DNA of 64,000 bases from contig NZ_JACKXD010000003.1 of NCBI RefSeq assembly GCF_014212355.1, forward strand, positions 496,001-560,000, in the 5' to 3' direction. Position numbers and translations under genes: made by a program. The notes below the pieces were generated by a model. That model was not told where the DNA came from and did no database searches. It worked only from the letters and a program-made list of their open reading frames with translations. Origin of the DNA: Halobellus ruber. Lineage in GTDB: Archaea; Halobacteriota; Halobacteria; Halobacteriales; Haloferacaceae. Positions 31,690-39,340 of this stretch are shown one piece after another. Numbering within the stretch: position 1 is the first letter of the stretch; each line of letters starts with the position of its first letter.

Positions 31690-32943
31690 ATGGACGACGA
31701 ACTCATCGACAGCGGACAACTGTCCGTGACGCGGAAGTCCCGACTCCCCGGGACCGGCTTCTTCTACCCCGACTCCCTCGACGACGCACGGACCGAAGAG
31801 CGGGTCGCCGAGGCGGTCGACGGCGCCGAAGCCGTCGTCGTCGCCGACACCGACGCCGACGGGCTGGGGTGTGTGGCGTTGCTCCGGGAGATGTACGACG
31901 CGACGCTTTCGTGGGGCTCGTTCGCGGACGACGTCGCCGACCGGGTCGATCGGTGGAACGACCCCGCGGGCGGCGACGAGGACAGCGGTGGCGACGAGAC
32001 GGACGAGAGCGACGGAGCGGACGAGCGCCCCCGGTCGACGGTCGCCTTAGTCGGCGCCGGGCCCTACTCCCTGGACGAGGCACTGGCGAACGTCGTCGAG
32101 TACGCCCCCGAGGGGATCGACCTCTACGTCTGCGACCTCTGTCCCGACGAGTACGACTGGATCGCCGCGGAACTCGACGCCGCGGTCGACCTCGCGGCGT
32201 CGGTCGCGTGGTACGACCACCACCAGTGGGACGACGACACCGCCGAGGCGGTCCGTGCGGCCGGCGTCGACCTCGTCGTCGGCGAGTCCGACGCGGAGTG
32301 TTCGACCGACGTGACGCTCCGGTCGCTGGACTACGACTTCGGCGAGCGGTGGGCCGAACTGGCGGCGGTCACCCGCGATCACGACCTCTGGCGGAAGGAG
32401 GACCCCCGGAGCGACGACCTCGCGGACTACGCCTACTGGACGGACCCCGAGGAGTACGTGACGATGGTGGGGACCTTCGGCGTCGATCTCCCCGACGCCG
32501 TCGCGGAGTACATCGACCTCCGGCGGGTCGAAAAGGAGAACCTGATCGACGCGGCAGTGTCGCGGGCCGAGCTCAAGCGGGTCGGCCCCTGGACCGTCGG
32601 CGTCACCTACGGCCGGTGCTCGCAGAACGAGGTCGCGGAAGCACTTCGCGAGCAGGGTGCCGACGCGGCGATCGTCGTCAAGCCGGCGGGCAGCGCGAGC
32701 ATTCGGGGCTCGGAGGGCTTCGAGCGCGCCCACGAGGTCGCGGGCCGCGTCAACGGCGGCGGGCATCCCCGCGCTGCGGGCTGCAAACCCGACATCTACG
32801 ACGATATGCTCGACTACGCCCACCACTGGACGACCGGCGGCGCGACCGCAAAACGGGTGATCCTCCGGGCGTTCGAGGCGGTCGCCGACGAGATGCAAGC
32901 GGAGACCAAAGCGGACGCCGAAAGCGCCACATCGGACGAATAG
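31690..32943 (+). CDS. DHH family phosphoesterase
   Basis: A 417-residue protein with the DHH-type motifs VVVADTDADGLGCVALLREM (motif I), then a Gly/Asp/Ser-rich insert (about residues 95-120), VALVGAGPYS, the diagnostic WYDHHQWDD (DHH) and a DHHA1 C-terminal domain with RVNGGGHPRAAGC. The family includes RecJ-like nucleases and oligo- or cyclic-nucleotide phosphodiesterases. Archaeal members of this form are often related to RecJ or to DNA-repair partners; the substrate is not clear here. It follows the amidohydrolase gene by 45 bases on the same strand. Confidence 0.85.
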   Translation: MDDELIDSGQLSVTRKSRLPGTGFFYPDSLDDARTEERVAEAVDGAEAVVVADTDADGLGCVALLREMYDATLSWGSFADDVADRVDRWNDPAGGDEDSGGDETDESDGADERPRSTVALVGAGPYSLDEALANVVEYAPEGIDLYVCDLCPDEYDWIAAELDAAVDLAASVAWYDHHQWDDDTAEAVRAAGVDLVVGESDAECSTDVTLRSLDYDFGERWAELAAVTRDHDLWRKEDPRSDDLADYAYWTDPEEYVTMVGTFGVDLPDAVAEYIDLRRVEKENLIDAAVSRAELKRVGPWTVGVTYGRCSQNEVAEALREQGADAAIVVKPAGSASIRGSEGFERAHEVAGRVNGGGHPRAAGCKPDIYDDMLDYAHHWTTGGATAKRVILRAFEAVADEMQAETKADAESATSDE

Positions 32944-33004
32944 CCAGGGGGCCGACGCGCTCCGGGGCAGTCACGTCGCCGTGCGGATGGGACATAGCCG
33001 ACGG

Positions 33005-33515
33005 TTAGCGGCCGCGTCCGCGGCCGTTACCGCCCCTGTTTCCGTTGTTGCCGTCCTCTTCATCCTCGTCCTCGTCGCCGTCGTCATCGTCTTCCTCGTC
33101 GTCGCCGCGCGGCGGCGCGCTCTTGTCCTCCCGAAGCAGGAGGTCGAAGCCGGGCGCGTCGCCGGGGGTGAGGTATCCGACCGCGAAGGCTGTGTAGGTG
33201 CTGCCGGCCTCGAAGGTAACGCCGTCGAGTCGGAGCACCGGGTCGCGGGGCTGATCTCGACGCCGTAGTCGCACCCGCGGTTGCGTAGCCGCTCGACTCC
33301 CCGAACCCGATGTCCTCGAGGACCGTGATCGCACCGTCGTTGACTGTCACGTCCACCCCGGGAGCATCGGGCGAGGCGTGGATCGCCCGCACCCGGAACT
33401 CGTCGTCGAGGGTCGCGCCGTTGGTCTCCTCGGCGCTGCTCGCGCCGACGGGAGCCGGGAGCAGGGCGGTTCCGGCGCCGACGCCTTGCAGTACTGATCG
33501 TCCGGTTGCGTTCAT
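33005..33515 (-). pseudogene. DUF4397 domain protein broken by two frameshifts
   Basis: The first part (from ATG 33515) reads MNATGRSVLQGVGAGTALLP, then FRVRAIHASPDAPGVDVTVN and VLEDIGFGESSGYATAG, a Tat-like signal and the start of a DUF4397 domain. At about 33280 the frame is lost: DYGVEISPATR continues in a second frame, and PVLRLDGVTFEAGS TYTAFAVGYL in a third, followed by an acidic then Asn/Gly/Arg-rich tail to the stop at 33005. Joined, these make one ordinary DUF4397 protein, so two indels have broken it. It is a relative of the intact gene at 35093-36538. Sequencing error cannot be excluded. Confidence 0.75.
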
Positions 33516-33783
33516 ATCCACACCGGGAAGGAGTACCGGATTTTTGACAGTAATTCGGTGAAGTTCGGCTCAACGGAGGCTGGAATTCGACTCAACCGGC
33601 GCGATAAGTAGCCTTAACAGACCGTTGAACGGGTCTCTAAGACCTTCTGAACCTCAATTAACTTCTGCCGAGTGGGACAGCGGGATTCCGAGGCCAGCCG
33701 AAATAAAGATACATTATTCGATATTTTTCGAGTCAGTCAACGGATCGACTGCGCACGGGGACAGGGTGCCCAGCGTGGTCCGG

Positions 33784-34128
33784 CTACTCGCCACCCGACA
33801 CCCGACGCGGCAGCACCTGCCCCCAGACGTACTTGTCGAGGAGGCGGACCGTCAGCGGTTCCTCGACCGCGATCTGACACGAGAGCCGGGGGTAGCCGAA
33901 CCGGACGGCGGCGGCGTCGTGCCAGTGGGTCGGTTCCGGCGCGGGGTCGACCTCGACGGTGCAGGTGGCACACAGCCCCCGCCCCCCGCAGTTGGCGTGC
34001 CGGGAGACTGTCCCGTAAACCGGGAAGCCGTGCTGCAAGAGCGCGTCCCTGAGATTTCGGCCCCGCTCGACCGCGATGGTCTCCTCGTCGTCGCCGGAGC
34101 GGACCGTGACGTCGACCGTCTCGTCCAT
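33784..34128 (-). CDS. 2Fe-2S ferredoxin domain protein
   Basis: A 114-residue protein with a plant-type iron-sulfur pattern HANCGGRGLCATCTVEV (C-x5-C-x2-C) and a fourth cysteine in RLSCQIAV about 30 residues on. N-terminal VTVRSGDDEETIAVERGRNL is the usual beta-grasp start. It ends LLDKYVWGQVLPRR. It is probably a soluble electron carrier. The ATG at 34128 (MDETVDVTV) fits the family; no redox partner is adjacent. A second ferredoxin of this kind lies at 50638. Confidence 0.8.
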   Translation of the reverse strand: MDETVDVTVRSGDDEETIAVERGRNLRDALLQHGFPVYGTVSRHANCGGRGLCATCTVEVDPAPEPTHWHDAAAVRFGYPRLSCQIAVEEPLTVRLLDKYVWGQVLPRRVSGGE

Positions 34129-34190
34129 ACGGGTCGTCGGGGCGTGTCGCAGGTGAATTTGCCGGCTGGCCGGTGTCGCAGGCGCCGGGG

Positions 34191-34676
34191 TCACTCGGTC
34201 GCTTCGACCGGCTCGAAACCGCCGGGCTGGACGCCGGTTTCCCGTTCCTCGCCGACGACCCACTTGTCGGAGTAGCTCGCGCCGCAGGCGCAGTGGGCGT
34301 AGGCGTGGATCACGTCGCCGCGGGCGTACAGCCCGCCGACCTCTGCGTTCCGTTCCTCGGAGAACGCGAAGACGAACTCGACCTCGTGGGACGATTCGGC
34401 GTCGGCCTCGCGCCGCGGACACTCGCCGCCGTCGAGGTCCCGGGAGACGTGACCGCGGGTCTCCATCGCGCCGCGGGCGAACTCCATCGCCTCCATTCCC
34501 GTCCCCGCGGCGAACGCCCGCCGGCCGTCGTCGCCCGGGACGACGAGGACGTACCCCGAGTCGACGGACTCGCCCATCTTTGGAAGCTTCCCCTGGCTGT
34601 CGAGATAGGATTCGGTGAGAAACAGCGCGACGTCGTCGTGACGCTCGCCGTCGAGGAACGCGGAACGATCGCCCAT
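34191..34676 (-). CDS. DUF5807 family protein
   Basis: A 161-residue haloarchaeal protein: SAFLDGERHDDVALFLTESY LDSQGKLPKMGES at the N-terminus, VLVVPGDDGRRAFAAGTGME AMEFAR in the middle and AYAHCACGASYSDKWVVGEE with two cysteines near the C-terminus. This matches DUF5807. The CAC motif may bind metal with other residues, but function is unknown. The gene shares its strand with the ferredoxin 62 bases downstream, so the two may form a transcript. Confidence 0.78.
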   Translation of the reverse strand: MGDRSAFLDGERHDDVALFLTESYLDSQGKLPKMGESVDSGYVLVVPGDDGRRAFAAGTGMEAMEFARGAMETRGHVSRDLDGGECPRREADAESSHEVEFVFAFSEERNAEVGGLYARGDVIHAYAHCACGASYSDKWVVGEERETGVQPGGFEPVEATE

Positions 34677-34807
34677 ACCGTCGGATGGCTCCGGAAGGTC
34701 AAAAGCCGCCTGATACCGAGTACTCCCCGTTGGTACCGCCGAGCGCCACCTCCGGTGACTGCGCTCGGCGGCAAGAGGCGGGCGTAAGCGTTCCGAAACG
34801 AACCGCG

Positions 34808-34963
34808 TCAGTGCCTGGTCGCGCGCGCTTCGCGGACGTCGGCACCGTCTCGAACCTTGTCCTCGCAGTTGGGGCAGACCCGCGGACTGTCCATCCCGTT
34901 CGGCGCAAACACCCGGACGTACTCCGCGGTGACGAACGAACCGCAGTTCTCACACGTCGGCAT
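34808..34963 (-). CDS. DUF7563 zinc-ribbon microprotein (51 aa)
   Basis: MPTCENCGSFVTAEYVRVFA starts the protein, then VCPNCEDKVRDGADVREARA ends it. Two CxxC pairs form a zinc ribbon. This short pattern (CENCGSFVT...VCPNCEDK.RDGADVREAR) is that of haloarchaeal DUF7563 proteins. Its role is unknown; small zinc proteins of this kind often affect regulation or stress survival. It has a free-standing position between the DUF5807 gene and the DUF4397 gene, on the same strand as both. Confidence 0.8.
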   Translation of the reverse strand: MPTCENCGSFVTAEYVRVFAPNGMDSPRVCPNCEDKVRDGADVREARATRH

Positions 34964-35092
34964 CGACCGGCGTTTAGGAACCGAATAAAATAATCTTTCG
35001 GGAGCGTCTGACAGGGTCTACAGCGCGGAGGCGTCGAATCGAGGGCCGAAAAGCGGTGCCAGCGGGGTCGGAGGTCCGGCGCGGTCAGTCGC

Positions 35093-36364
35093 TCACATCC
35101 CCCCGCCGGTGTCCTGCGCGAGGACGAACTGGAAGGGGGTGTCGGCGGGTTCGTCGTCCGGCGTGAGGTATCCCGCCGCGAAGACCGTATACACCTGGCC
35201 GCCCGCCAGGCTCACGTCGGTGTCGGCGACTACGTCGCCGTCGTTGCTCTCGGTGTCGCCGCGAACCTGGACGGTGTAATCACCGCCCGGGGCCTCCGTG
35301 TAGCCGAAGCCGCCGTACTCGACCCCATCGAACAGGGTGGTCCCGGCCTCGGCGGTGATGTCCACGGCCGGCGCGTCGGGCGAGGTGTGGACGGCTCTGA
35401 GCCGCGCGGTGTCGCCGCCGGGATCGGAGTTGTCGTCCTCCAGCACCAGCGGCTCGAACGCCTGATCGGCGTCGTCGCCGATCTCGCCGATCGCGGCGAT
35501 CGTGTAATCCGTCCCTGCCTCGACGGGCACGTCGCCCTCGAAGACCGACGCGTCGGCGTCGCCCGCCGCGGTGATCTCGATGGTTCGGGTGCCGGCCGGG
35601 ACGTCGAGGTAGCCGGAGACGGCGCTGAACGCCACGTCTTCGAGGGCCGCGTCGCCGTCGACGTACACGTCCACGTTCGGGGCGTTCGGGGACAGGTGCG
35701 CAACTCGTACCGACGCCATCTCGGTGCTCATCCCGCCGCCGGTGTCCTGCGCGAGGACGAACTGGAACGGGGTGTCGGCGGGTTCGTCGTCCGGCGAGAG
35801 GTACCCCGCCGCGAAGACCGTGTACACCTGGCCACCCGCCACGTCCACGTCAGTTGTTGCGACCACGTCGCCGTCGTTGCTCTCGGTATCGCCGCGAACC
35901 TGGAGGGTGTACTCGCCAGCGGGGACCTCGACGTAGCCGGATTCGCCGTACGCGACGCCATCGAACAGGGCGTCGCCGGAGGACGCGGCGGTCACGTCGA
36001 CCGCGGGCGCGTCGGGCGAGGCGTGGACGACCCGGACGCGGGCGGTGTCGCCGCCGGGATCGGAGTTGTCGTCCTCCAGCACCAGCGGCTCGAACGCCTG
36101 ATCGGCGTCGTCGCCGATCTCGCCGGCCGCCGCGACCGTGTAGTCCGTGTCGGCCTCGACGGGGACCGGCCCCGAGAAGACCAACGCGTCGGCGTCGCCC
36201 GCCGCGGTGATCTCGACCTCGCGTTCGCCCGCGGGAACGTCCAGATACTGGCTCACTGCGCCGAAGGCGACGTCCTCGAGGACAGCGTTGCCGTCGACGT
36301 AGACGTCCACACTCGGCGCGTTCGGCGACAGGTGCGCCACCCGGACCGACGCGGTTCCGGCCGG
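35093..36364 (-). repeat. 636-bp tandem duplication inside the DUF4397 gene
   Basis: The two halves of the gene are offset by 636 bases. Stretches of more than 80 bases are identical, for example that starting GTCGCCGCCGGGATCGGAGT at 35411 and again at 36047. Third-codon positions match as well as the protein, so the duplication is recent or kept alike by gene conversion. Confidence 0.8.
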
Positions 36365-36538
36365 AGTCTCGGTTTCGGTCGGGGTCGCGGTCTCCGTCGG
36401 CGTGACCGTCTCCGTCTCTGTGTCCGTTTCGGTCCCGCCGCCGCCGTTGCCGCCGCAGCCGGCGAGTCCGGCGATCGTTCCGGCGCCGATTCCCAGAAGC
36501 ACCCGTCGTCGTGTGGTGGAGTTCGTGTCTCGTGACAT
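35093..36538 (-). CDS. DUF4397 Tat lipoprotein made by internal duplication
   Basis: A 481-residue exported protein. The N-terminus has a twin-arginine signal (TTRRRVLLGIGAGTIAGLAG) with a lipobox Cys, then a Thr/Glu/Pro linker. Four DUF4397-like units follow as two nearly identical halves (about 60-271 and 272-481); each half opens with VRVAHLSPNAP and ends PFQFVLAQDTGGGM. DUF4397 domains are beta-sandwich surface modules; their ligand is unknown. The start at 36538 (MSRDTNSTT) puts the RR motif at the right distance. The 382-base upstream gap holds no other convincing gene. Confidence 0.85.
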   Translation of the reverse strand: MSRDTNSTTRRRVLLGIGAGTIAGLAGCGGNGGGGTETDTETETVTPTETATPTETETPAGTASVRVAHLSPNAPSVDVYVDGNAVLEDVAFGAVSQYLDVPAGEREVEITAAGDADALVFSGPVPVEADTDYTVAAAGEIGDDADQAFEPLVLEDDNSDPGGDTARVRVVHASPDAPAVDVTAASSGDALFDGVAYGESGYVEVPAGEYTLQVRGDTESNDGDVVATTDVDVAGGQVYTVFAAGYLSPDDEPADTPFQFVLAQDTGGGMSTEMASVRVAHLSPNAPNVDVYVDGDAALEDVAFSAVSGYLDVPAGTRTIEITAAGDADASVFEGDVPVEAGTDYTIAAIGEIGDDADQAFEPLVLEDDNSDPGGDTARLRAVHTSPDAPAVDITAEAGTTLFDGVEYGGFGYTEAPGGDYTVQVRGDTESNDGDVVADTDVSLAGGQVYTVFAAGYLTPDDEPADTPFQFVLAQDTGGGM

Positions 36539-36920
36539 CCACTCGTGGCGACGAATGACAGAATCATAATGCTTGTCGCAACTCGGACTCAATTCTCCCT
36601 CAAGTCCGTATGAACTGGGTCGTCAGCGCCTCTACCGCTACTCCATACTGAACCAACGAAACTGTTTTACGCGCTATTCTCGGAATAATGAACTGTGGGG
36701 TGACCACGATCGCTTCGCAGACACGACACGGGCGGCTCCCGGTGAGCGGAGAGCGTCGCGACGGTTCAACGGGTGCTCGGGCACGGCGCCGACGGCGCAA
36801 GGACCGGTCACGGCACCGCGGTGGTCCGTCGCTGCCGGCGCCGACTGCGACCGTCCGTCGAGGGTCGGGATATCGACGGGTCGGAGGATTCATACTGACC
36901 GCCGGAAAATCCCCGGGCGG
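36539..36920. other. Intergenic region ahead of the nitrogen-oxide island
   Basis: About 380 bases between two divergent genes. An open frame runs through it but has poor haloarchaeal codon use (many Arg/Ser/Thr, few Asp/Glu). It must contain the promoters of the DUF4397 gene and of the HTH gene at 36921. I see no copy of the CGAAYAYRTTCG palindrome in it. Confidence 0.4.
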
Positions 36921-37199
36921 ATGGAAACGGTCCTCTGGCAGACGCTCGCCGGCACGCGCGGGGGGCCGAACCGCGCCCGCATCCTGCGTGCGCTGGACAA
37001 CCGCCCGCGGAACGCCAACCAACTGGCGGAGGACCTGGATCTGGCGTACAACACGGTCAGACATCACCTCGACGTCCTGGAGGACAACGGCGTCGTCACC
37101 AGCAGCGACGCCGACTACGGGACGATCTATCTCCCCAGCGACCGCACGCGGGCACACTGGGACACCGTCGAGACCGTGTTGTCACAACTCGAAGCGTAA
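36921..37199 (+). CDS. Winged-helix regulator (ArsR-like, 92 aa)
   Basis: A 92-residue single-domain regulator: TRGGPNRARILRALDNRPRN, then LAEDLDLAYNTVRHHLDVLE and the wing NGVVTSSDADYGTIYLPS. No metal- or ligand-binding cysteines. In haloarchaea this kind of short wHTH protein is commonly encoded ahead of a small membrane protein, as here (37257-37538), and probably controls it. Only one base separates its stop from a 19-codon frame that leads by ATGA into that gene. Confidence 0.8.
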   Translation: METVLWQTLAGTRGGPNRARILRALDNRPRNANQLAEDLDLAYNTVRHHLDVLEDNGVVTSSDADYGTIYLPSDRTRAHWDTVETVLSQLEA

Positions 37200-37200
37200 T

Positions 37201-37260
37201 ATGACCCACACCAACCCACATTCGGCACCGTCGACGACCCGGCCAGGAGTGATCGTATGA
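37201..37260 (+). CDS. Possible 19-residue coupling peptide
   Basis: A minimal frame (MTHTNPHSAPSTTRPGVIV) starts one base after the stop of the HTH gene and ends in an ATGA overlap with the start of the membrane protein gene. It may be a translational bridge between the two genes rather than a functional protein. It could equally be chance; only its neat position supports it. Confidence 0.25.
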   Translation: MTHTNPHSAPSTTRPGVIV

Positions 37261-37538
37261 GCGTGATGTTGGACGCCGCCCGCGTCGCTGCGGGCCTCAA
37301 CGTCCTGCTTCTGCTGTTCGTGATCGGGATCTGGGTCAACACCTACCGGGAGATCCGCGCCCCATTTACGCTCGCGTCGATGGTCTTCGCGGGCTTTCTG
37401 CTGGCGGAGAACGTGGTCGCGCTGCTGTTCTACTTCAATGCGCCGGCGATGCCGACGGTCGCCGTCCGGGTGATGATGATCCTGCAGATCCTCGAGACGG
37501 CCGGTATAAGCGTGCTCGCGTACGTCACCTGGCAGTAG
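37257..37538 (+). CDS. Small membrane protein partnered with a wHTH regulator
   Basis: A 93-residue protein with three predicted membrane helices: ARVAAGLNVLLLLFVIGIWV, LASMVFAGFLLAENVVALLF and VRVMMILQILETAGISVLAY. It has no charged catalytic residues. The architecture (HTH gene, then this) is common in haloarchaea (I recall it as DUF7521, not verified). Possibly a sensor or accessory to respiration, since nitric oxide reductase genes follow, but that is inference from place. Confidence 0.7.
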   Translation: MSVMLDAARVAAGLNVLLLLFVIGIWVNTYREIRAPFTLASMVFAGFLLAENVVALLFYFNAPAMPTVAVRVMMILQILETAGISVLAYVTWQ

Positions 37539-37543
37539 TCGGG

Positions 37544-37813
37544 TTACTCGGCGGACGGACGCCAGATCGCGGTGACGACCCCCGCCTCGACCTCCGCGGT
37601 GCGGTATTCGATCCCCCGCTCGTCCAGTTTCGGGAAGAGGAACTGCGGCACCCGGTCGTTGAGCTGGACGAACACCGTCGGCTCCTCGAGGTCGGCGACC
37701 CGGGTCATCGTCTCCTCCAGCGGCTTCGGCGGCGGGAGGTCCCGTGCGTCGAGGAAGTCGACCGGGCGATCCGTCGACAGGTCGACGGCCGCGAGGTACG
37801 GTTCCGGATCCAT
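37544..37813 (-). CDS. DUF2249 domain protein
   Basis: An 89-residue TusA-like alpha/beta protein of the DUF2249 family: FLDARDLPPPKPLEETMTRV starts the fold and ERGIEYRTAEVEAGVVTAIW ends it. The conserved DARDLPPPKPL and the phenylalanine-rich strand VFVQLNDRVPQFLFPKLDER match. DUF2249 proteins are repeatedly found with denitrification genes in archaea and bacteria, where their exact role is not known. Here it sits in the same island and diverges from the radical SAM gene, the two sharing the palindrome at 37852-37863. The ATG at 37813 is 38 bases from that site. Confidence 0.78.
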   Translation of the reverse strand: MDPEPYLAAVDLSTDRPVDFLDARDLPPPKPLEETMTRVADLEEPTVFVQLNDRVPQFLFPKLDERGIEYRTAEVEAGVVTAIWRPSAE

Positions 37814-37851
37814 ACCTCACGGTATGGGGGCCGGTAAAGGGTAGTCGACGC

Positions 37852-37863
37852 CGAACACGTTCG
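37852..37863. promoter_or_regulatory. Palindromic regulator site between DUF2249 and radical SAM genes
   Basis: CGAACACGTTCG. It lies 42 bases before the radical SAM ATG and 38 before the divergent DUF2249 ATG. It has the CGAA-N4-TTCG form shared by three other sites in this island (41690, 42972, 44399). Haloarchaeal NarO is known to act at CGAAC-N4-GTTCG sites; this one is a shorter form. Confidence 0.65.
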
Positions 37864-37905
37864 GCGTACGACCTTGGAGAGGGGGCGCCGTACCGTCGAC
37901 GCACG

Positions 37906-39084
37906 ATGTCAGGACCGCCGCCACGCGTTACGACCGGAGACGACGGGGGGTCGCCGCCGGAGTCGGTCGGATCCGACGCCGGCGACGCGGCCCCGCCGGA
38001 TCCCGGCCGGATCGACACGGACCGTCGGCCCTTCGTGCTCGTGTGGGAGGTCACGCAGGCGTGTGACCTCGCCTGCGATCACTGCCGCGCGGACGCCCAG
38101 CCGGCGCGGCACCCCGACGAGCTCACGACCGCGGAGGGCAAACAGCTCCTCGAAGACGCGCGATCGTTCGGCGACGGACAGCTGGTCGTGCTCTCCGGCG
38201 GCGACCCGCTGGTCCGGCCGGACCTGCTCGAACTCGTCGAGTACGGCACCGAACGGGGCCTCCGGATGACGCTGACCCCCAGCGGAACGGCGTCGCTCAC
38301 GCCGGAGACCATCGCGGCCCTCGCCGACGCCGGGATCCGGCGGCTGGCGCTGAGCCTCGACGGGGCGTCGGCGGCCGCCCACGACGACTTTCGGGGCGAG
38401 TCCGGCAGCTTCGAGCAGACCGTAGCGGCCGCGCGAGCCGCACGGGACGCCGGGATCCCGGTGCAGATCAACACCACCGTCTGTGCGGCGACCGCGGGGG
38501 AGCTTCCCGACCTTCGCGATCTGGTCGCCGACCTCGGAGCGGTGCTGTGGTCGGTGTTCTTCCTCGTTCCGGTGGGTCGGGGGCGGGTGCTCGATCCGGT
38601 CCCGCCGGAGCGTGCCGACGAGATACTGAACTGGCTCTCGGACGTCGGCGAGGAGTCACGGTTCGGAATCAAGACGACCGAAGCGCCGCAGTACCGCCGG
38701 GTGGCGATCCAGCGCCGCCGGGACGCGAGCGACGCGCCGGAGGGGGACGGCATCGGCCGGCGGCTCGGGATCACCGCCGGCGACGGGTTCGCGTTCGTGA
38801 GCCACACCGGCGAACTGTACCCGTCGGGCTTCCTGCCCGAGTCCGCGGGCTCGGTTCGCGACGGGGATCTGGTGGGACTGTACCGCAACAGCGACCTGTT
38901 CCGGTCGCTTCGGGACCCCGACGGGTTCCGAGGGAAGTGCGGCGCCTGCGAGTTCCGACACGTCTGCGGCGGGAGCCGGTCGCGGGCGTACGCCCACACC
39001 GGCGACCCGCTCGCGAGCGACCCGCTGTGTCCGTACGTTCCGGAGGGGTACGACGGGCCGATGCCGGCGGGCCGGGCGGACTGA
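37906..39084 (+). CDS. Radical SAM/SPASM protein (TIGR04053-like)
   Basis: A 392-residue enzyme. The [4Fe-4S]-AdoMet site is CDLACDHC (Cys about 53, 57, 60). The fold then shows VVLSGGDPLVRPDLLELVEY, MTLTPSGTASLTPETIAALA and RRLALSLDGASAAAHDDFRG. The C-terminus has a SPASM/twitch-type cluster: GKCGACEFRHVCGGSRSRAY followed by DPLCPY. This is the layout of TIGR04053-type proteins, related to the peptide- and heme-modifying enzymes AhbD/NirJ and PqqE. A likely protein target, ending in CGCGG, lies 7 kb away in the same island (46047-46382). The alternative is a step in heme synthesis for the nitrogen-oxide enzymes. The ATG at 37906 is used; 42 bases ahead is a regulator palindrome. Confidence 0.82.
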   Translation: MSGPPPRVTTGDDGGSPPESVGSDAGDAAPPDPGRIDTDRRPFVLVWEVTQACDLACDHCRADAQPARHPDELTTAEGKQLLEDARSFGDGQLVVLSGGDPLVRPDLLELVEYGTERGLRMTLTPSGTASLTPETIAALADAGIRRLALSLDGASAAAHDDFRGESGSFEQTVAAARAARDAGIPVQINTTVCAATAGELPDLRDLVADLGAVLWSVFFLVPVGRGRVLDPVPPERADEILNWLSDVGEESRFGIKTTEAPQYRRVAIQRRRDASDAPEGDGIGRRLGITAGDGFAFVSHTGELYPSGFLPESAGSVRDGDLVGLYRNSDLFRSLRDPDGFRGKCGACEFRHVCGGSRSRAYAHTGDPLASDPLCPYVPEGYDGPMPAGRAD

Positions 39085-39162
39085 TACTGTTGGCTATAAC
39101 TACGTGAAGATTTTCGACACCCCGGGGTGTCGAAATCCGTCACGCGACGATAGCCGACAGTA
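39085..39162. repeat. REP-like palindromic repeat, copy 1
   Basis: TACTGTTGGCTAT...ATAGCCGACAGTA forms 13-bp outer arms (one G-T pair) around an inner perfect palindrome TTTCGACACCCCGGGGTGTC GAAA. The whole can fold into one long hairpin. A second copy, identical at most positions, is at 45714-45791. This copy lies in the gap between two converging genes and could also act as a terminator for both. Confidence 0.75.
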
Positions 39163-39340
39163 TGAGAACCGAGTTTTCCGCGCGGCGTCTCGGGGCGAAC
39201 AGTCGGCACACGCAGCACCCGCGTCGACGTGCCGAGCAACCGCTGCCCGACGCGGGGTGAGTTCTACGTCACGGGGGCGGTGGTCCCGTGATCGTATATA
39301 AACGCTCGCCGCCGAATCGAGGAGGGACGGACGGCGACGC

